8,852 nucleotides of DNA from CAYQDR01 sp964416315. Lineage in GTDB: Bacteria; Methylomirabilota; Methylomirabilia; Rokubacteriales; DASRDR01. Below, piece after piece: positions 6,778 through 8,852 of this stretch; the first letter of the stretch is position 1; each line of letters opens with the position of its first letter. The notes beneath the pieces were generated by a model. The model was not told where the DNA came from. It saw only the letters and a program-made list of their open reading frames with translations, and did not search any database. The stretch covers positions 1-8,852 of the forward strand of contig CAYQDR010000165.1 of the NCBI GenBank assembly GCA_964416315.1, given 5' to 3'. The translations under genes and the position numbers were made by a program.

Positions 6778-7476
6778 TCAGGCCTCGACGACGGCCCGAC
6801 CGTCCACCAGCCGCACGACGCGGTCCGCGCGGCGCGCGAGCTCCAGGTTGTGCGTCGCGATGACGAACGTGACGCTGCGCTCGGCCTGGAGTCGCCCGAA
6901 CAGCTCGAACACCCCCTCACTCGTCTTCGGATCGAGGTTCCCCGTGGGCTCGTCCGCGACGATCATCGCGGGGCGGCCGACCAGCGCGCGCGCCAGGGCC
7001 ACGCGCTGCTGCTCGCCGCCGGAGAGCTCGCCGGGGCGGTGGCCGATCCGCTCGGTCAGCCCCACGTCGCGGAGCGCGTCGAGGGCGAGCTGTCGCGCCT
7101 CGCCGGCGGGGCGCCGCTGGATGAGCGCGGGCAGCATCGTGTTCTCCAGCGCCGAGAACTCGGCCAGGAGGTTGTAGAGTTGGAAGACGAACCCGACCTC
7201 CACTCGCCGGAACCGCGTGAGCTCCGGCTCCGGGCGGGCGAAGAGATCCTCGCCCCGGAAGAGCACCCGCCCCGCGGTCGGACGGTCCAGCGCCCCCAGG
7301 ACGTGCAGGAGCGTGGACTTCCCCACGCCGGACGCCCCGACGACCGCCACGACCTCGCCCTCCCCGACCGTCAGGTTCACGCCCTTCAGGACGCGGAGCG
7401 GCTCGCCGACCCCTCGGTACTCCTTCTCGAGGTTCTCGGCGACGACCAGGGCCGGACGGAGCGCGCCCTCACTCAT
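6778..7476 (-). CDS. lolD: Lipoprotein-releasing system ATP-binding protein LolD
   Basis: A 232-residue ABC ATPase that powers lipoprotein release by the LolC/E permease, on the cytoplasmic side of the inner membrane. All nucleotide-binding motifs are intact: Walker A GASGVGKS (47-54), Q-loop Q99 in FVFQLYNLL, signature LSGGEQQR (151-158), Walker B MIVADEP with E176, D-loop GNLD (179-182) and H-loop H209. The FQLYNLL segment and the short length place it in the LolD/MacB/FtsE branch rather than among solute importers. Its ATG sits inside the end of lolC (ATGAGTGA, 8-nt overlap), and a GAGGTG ribosome site lies 7 nt upstream within lolC codons, so the two are almost certainly co-translated. 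Calling it LolD rather than another MacB-type ATPase depends largely on the adjacent LolC. Confidence 0.94.
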   Translation of the reverse strand: MSEGALRPALVVAENLEKEYRGVGEPLRVLKGVNLTVGEGEVVAVVGASGVGKSTLLHVLGALDRPTAGRVLFRGEDLFARPEPELTRFRRVEVGFVFQLYNLLAEFSALENTMLPALIQRRPAGEARQLALDALRDVGLTERIGHRPGELSGGEQQRVALARALVGRPAMIVADEPTGNLDPKTSEGVFELFGRLQAERSVTFVIATHNLELARRADRVVRLVDGRAVVEA

Positions 7477-8698
7477 AGCGGAGCACCTCGACGGGGTCGA
7501 GCCGCGCCGCCTGGCGAGACGGGTAGATCGTCGCCAGGAACGAGACCACGAGGGCCGACACCCCGAAGAGCACCAGGTCCCGCGGGCTCACCCGCATCGG
7601 CAGGGCCGAGAGCTGGTAGACATCGCCCGGAATCTTGACGATCTGGTACGTCTGCTGGATGGTCCCGAGGGTGACCCCGAGCGCGGTCCCCACCAGGGTA
7701 CCGACCCCTCCGATGAGGACCCCCTCGGCGATGAAGATCAGCATGATGCTCCGCGCGCTGGCGCCGAGCGCCCGGAGGACCCCGATCTCGCGCCGCTTCT
7801 CGGCCACCATCAGGATGAGGTGGCTGATGATGGCGAAGGCGGCGACAAACACGATGAGGGTCAGGATGACGAACATCGCCGTCTTTTCGAGCTGGATGGC
7901 GGAGAAGAGGTTCCGGTTCATGTCCATCCAGTCCCGTGTCCAGAACGGGAACCCGAGGGTCTTGCCGAGGTCCAGCGCGACCCGGCGCGCCCGGTAGGCA
8001 TCGGCGACCCGCACCTCGATGCCCGAGACGCGGTCTCCGAGGTCGGCGAACTGCTGGGCGGTGGCCAGCGACGTGTAGGCCAGAGCCGAGTCGTACTCGT
8101 AGAGCCCGATCTCGAAGATCGCCACCACGCGGAACTGCCGCATCTTGGGGATGGTGCCCACCGCCGTCACGGCCCCCCGCGGCGAGACCGCGGTGACCGT
8201 CTGGCCCACGTACGCTCCGAGGGTGCGGGCCAGCTCCCGGCCCAGGGCGATTCCGGGCTCCGGGCCGGCCAGGGCGGCGAGCGAGCCGTGCCGGACGCGC
8301 GCGCCCAGCTCCGCCTGGCCGACCGCGGGGTCCATCCCCCGGATGACCACGCCCGTGGCGCCCTGGTCGGTCGAGAGCATGGCCTGCTGGAGCACGAACG
8401 GCGACGCCACGCGGACCTCGGGATGCCGGCGGACGAGCGCCACCACGCGCTCGACGTCCTCGATTCCCTTTCCGGCGACGTCCAGCACCATCACGTGGGC
8501 CGTGGCGCCGAGGATCTTCCCCATGAACTCCTCTTCCGCGCCGGACATCACGCCCAGGACGAGGATGAGCGCCATGACTCCCAGGGCCATTCCGGCCATG
8601 GCGATCACGGTGAGGAGCGAGACGAACCCGCGGCGCCCCTTCGACCGGAGATAGCGGAGCCCGATGAACAGCTCGAACGGTAGACCCCGGCCGGTCAT
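7469..8698 (-). CDS. lolC: LolC/LolE-family lipoprotein-releasing ABC transporter permease
   Basis: A 409-residue inner-membrane permease. With LolD it extracts mature lipoproteins from the outer face of the inner membrane and passes them to the LolA chaperone. Four membrane segments are visible at about residues 25-51, 274-298, 319-343 and 375-392, with a large periplasmic domain between the first two; this is the LolC/E (MacB-FtsX type) layout and usual length. Family marks are the FELFIGLRYLRSK start, EKRREIGVLRALGAS at 300-314 (cytoplasmic coupling region) and the C-terminal YPSRQAARLDPVEVLRYE. The ATG at 8698 is chosen because it places the conserved N-terminus at residue 8; the open frame continues upstream to 8818 only through low-complexity repeat sequence. 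The stop overlaps lolD by 8 nt. One permease is seen here, so it may form a homodimer (a LolF-like arrangement) or pair with a LolE encoded elsewhere; the sequence does not decide this. Confidence 0.93.
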   Translation of the reverse strand: MTGRGLPFELFIGLRYLRSKGRRGFVSLLTVIAMAGMALGVMALILVLGVMSGAEEEFMGKILGATAHVMVLDVAGKGIEDVERVVALVRRHPEVRVASPFVLQQAMLSTDQGATGVVIRGMDPAVGQAELGARVRHGSLAALAGPEPGIALGRELARTLGAYVGQTVTAVSPRGAVTAVGTIPKMRQFRVVAIFEIGLYEYDSALAYTSLATAQQFADLGDRVSGIEVRVADAYRARRVALDLGKTLGFPFWTRDWMDMNRNLFSAIQLEKTAMFVILTLIVFVAAFAIISHLILMVAEKRREIGVLRALGASARSIMLIFIAEGVLIGGVGTLVGTALGVTLGTIQQTYQIVKIPGDVYQLSALPMRVSPRDLVLFGVSALVVSFLATIYPSRQAARLDPVEVLRYE

Positions 8699-8748
8699 TC
8701 GGGTCCCCCCACACCCCCGCCCCCTCCCACCCTCGGGGGGGAGGGGCG
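8694..8748. repeat. Direct repeat, copy next to lolC
   Basis: This copy is identical over 55 bp to 8798-8852, offset 104 bp, with a 49-bp unique spacer between them. It includes the lolC ATG (8696-8698) and its ribosome site. Inside it, CCCCTCCC (8721-8728) and GGGAGGGG (8739-8746) form 8-bp inverted arms. Confidence 0.9.
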
Positions 8749-8802
8749 CCCGGCGCTGCGGGCGCGGGCGGCCGAGCCCAGGCGTGACCCCGCCTCCGTC
8801 AT
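8695..8802 (-). CDS. Possible 35-codon upstream ORF ending on the lolC start
   Basis: An ATG at 8802 lies in the upstream copy of the direct repeat, at the position equivalent to the lolC ATG, with the same G-run ribosome site before it. It opens a 35-codon frame whose TGA overlaps the lolC start as ATGA (8695-8698). The peptide (beginning MTEAGSRLGSAARARSAG) is low in complexity, ending in a Gly-rich tract, and matches no family known to me. It is most likely a by-product of the duplication, though an ATGA junction could couple translation to lolC. It is not counted as a firm gene. Confidence 0.15.
   Translation of the reverse strand: MTEAGSRLGSAARARSAGRPSPPRVGGGGGVGGPE
8705..8732 (-). promoter_or_regulatory. 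G-quadruplex motif merged with the lolC ribosome site
   Basis: On the coding strand this stretch has five G-runs of 3, 3, 5, 5 and 6 separated by loops of one, one, one and three nucleotides (T, A, C, TGT). It therefore meets the standard four-tract quadruplex rule with very short loops, which usually means high stability. The last G6 run ends 6 nt before the lolC ATG and is the only Shine-Dalgarno-like sequence there. Folding of the mRNA would compete with ribosome binding. The motif is directly visible; a regulatory effect is inference. The same motif recurs at 8809-8836. Confidence 0.5.
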
Positions 8803-8852
8803 TCGGGTCCCCCCACACCCCCGCCCCCTCCCACCCTCGGGGGGGAGGGGCG
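8798..8852. repeat. Direct repeat, upstream copy (cut by window end)
   Basis: An exact second copy of 8694-8748. The match runs to the last base of the window, so the true repeat may be longer, or the whole 104-bp unit may continue in tandem. It carries the same inverted arms (8825-8832 and 8843-8850) and an ATG at the position equivalent to the lolC start. Confidence 0.9.

Noticed and set aside
4066..7638. Very long plus-strand frames opposite clpC, lolD and lolC
   Set aside because: Low-complexity Leu/Asp/Arg/Glu-rich translations without recognisable motifs. The minus-strand genes keep every catalytic motif, so these frames reflect codon bias only.
8699..8818. N-terminal extension of LolC to 8818
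   Set aside because: The extra 40 residues are Gly/Pro/Arg-rich translations of the repeat. The family N-terminus starts just after the ATG at 8698.
1..8852. Search for CRISPR arrays, tRNA or rRNA genes, IS ends, defence or toxin-antitoxin genes
   Set aside because: No repeat-spacer pattern, cloverleaf, transposase motif or accessory gene family was seen. The window is a core envelope-biogenesis cluster.

Overview
This 8.85 kb window is a compact, very GC-rich stretch (about 70% by eye) of a bacterium with an outer membrane. All six real genes lie on the minus strand, so transcription runs from position 8852 towards 1. In that order they are lolC (lipoprotein-release permease), lolD (its ATPase), clpC (AAA+ unfoldase), bamA (outer-membrane protein insertase), skp/ompH (periplasmic chaperone) and lpxD (lipid A acyltransferase). 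The bamA-skp-lpxD order is the conserved outer-membrane biogenesis cluster of many diderm bacteria; fabZ and lpxA would be expected just past position 1. GC content, gene order and a ClpC-type unfoldase in a lipid A-making bacterium suggest an uncultivated lineage such as Rokubacteria/Methylomirabilota or a deltaproteobacterial relative. That placement is inference; no 16S or other marker is present.

Layout. Positions 8694-8852 hold a direct repeat (two 55-bp copies, 104 bp apart) directly upstream of lolC; it carries a strong G-quadruplex motif on the coding strand that merges with the lolC ribosome site. lolC and lolD overlap by 8 nt (7469-8698). A 132-nt gap (6646-6777) holds the clearest promoter-like element in the window, a perfect TATAAT, followed by clpC (4204-6645). 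A 261-nt gap (3943-4203) contains a perfect 13-bp hairpin and no obvious promoter. bamA (1687-3942), skp (1143-1667) and lpxD (99-1142) follow with gaps of 19 and 0 nt. Positions 1-98 are non-coding or the very start of the next gene.

How the genes fit together. LolCD releases lipoproteins from the inner membrane (these can include Bam accessory lipoproteins), Skp carries unfolded outer-membrane proteins across the periplasm, BamA inserts them, and LpxD helps make the lipid A of the outer leaflet. ClpC is the outsider: a cytoplasmic protein-quality-control ATPase that appears to have its own promoter.

There is no sign of a mobile element, CRISPR array, RNA gene or new multi-gene system. The most unusual signals are regulatory: a textbook intrinsic-terminator shape (10-bp stem plus eight U) inside the first codons of bamA, and the duplicated G-quadruplex leader with a possible 35-codon upstream reading frame ending on the lolC start codon.
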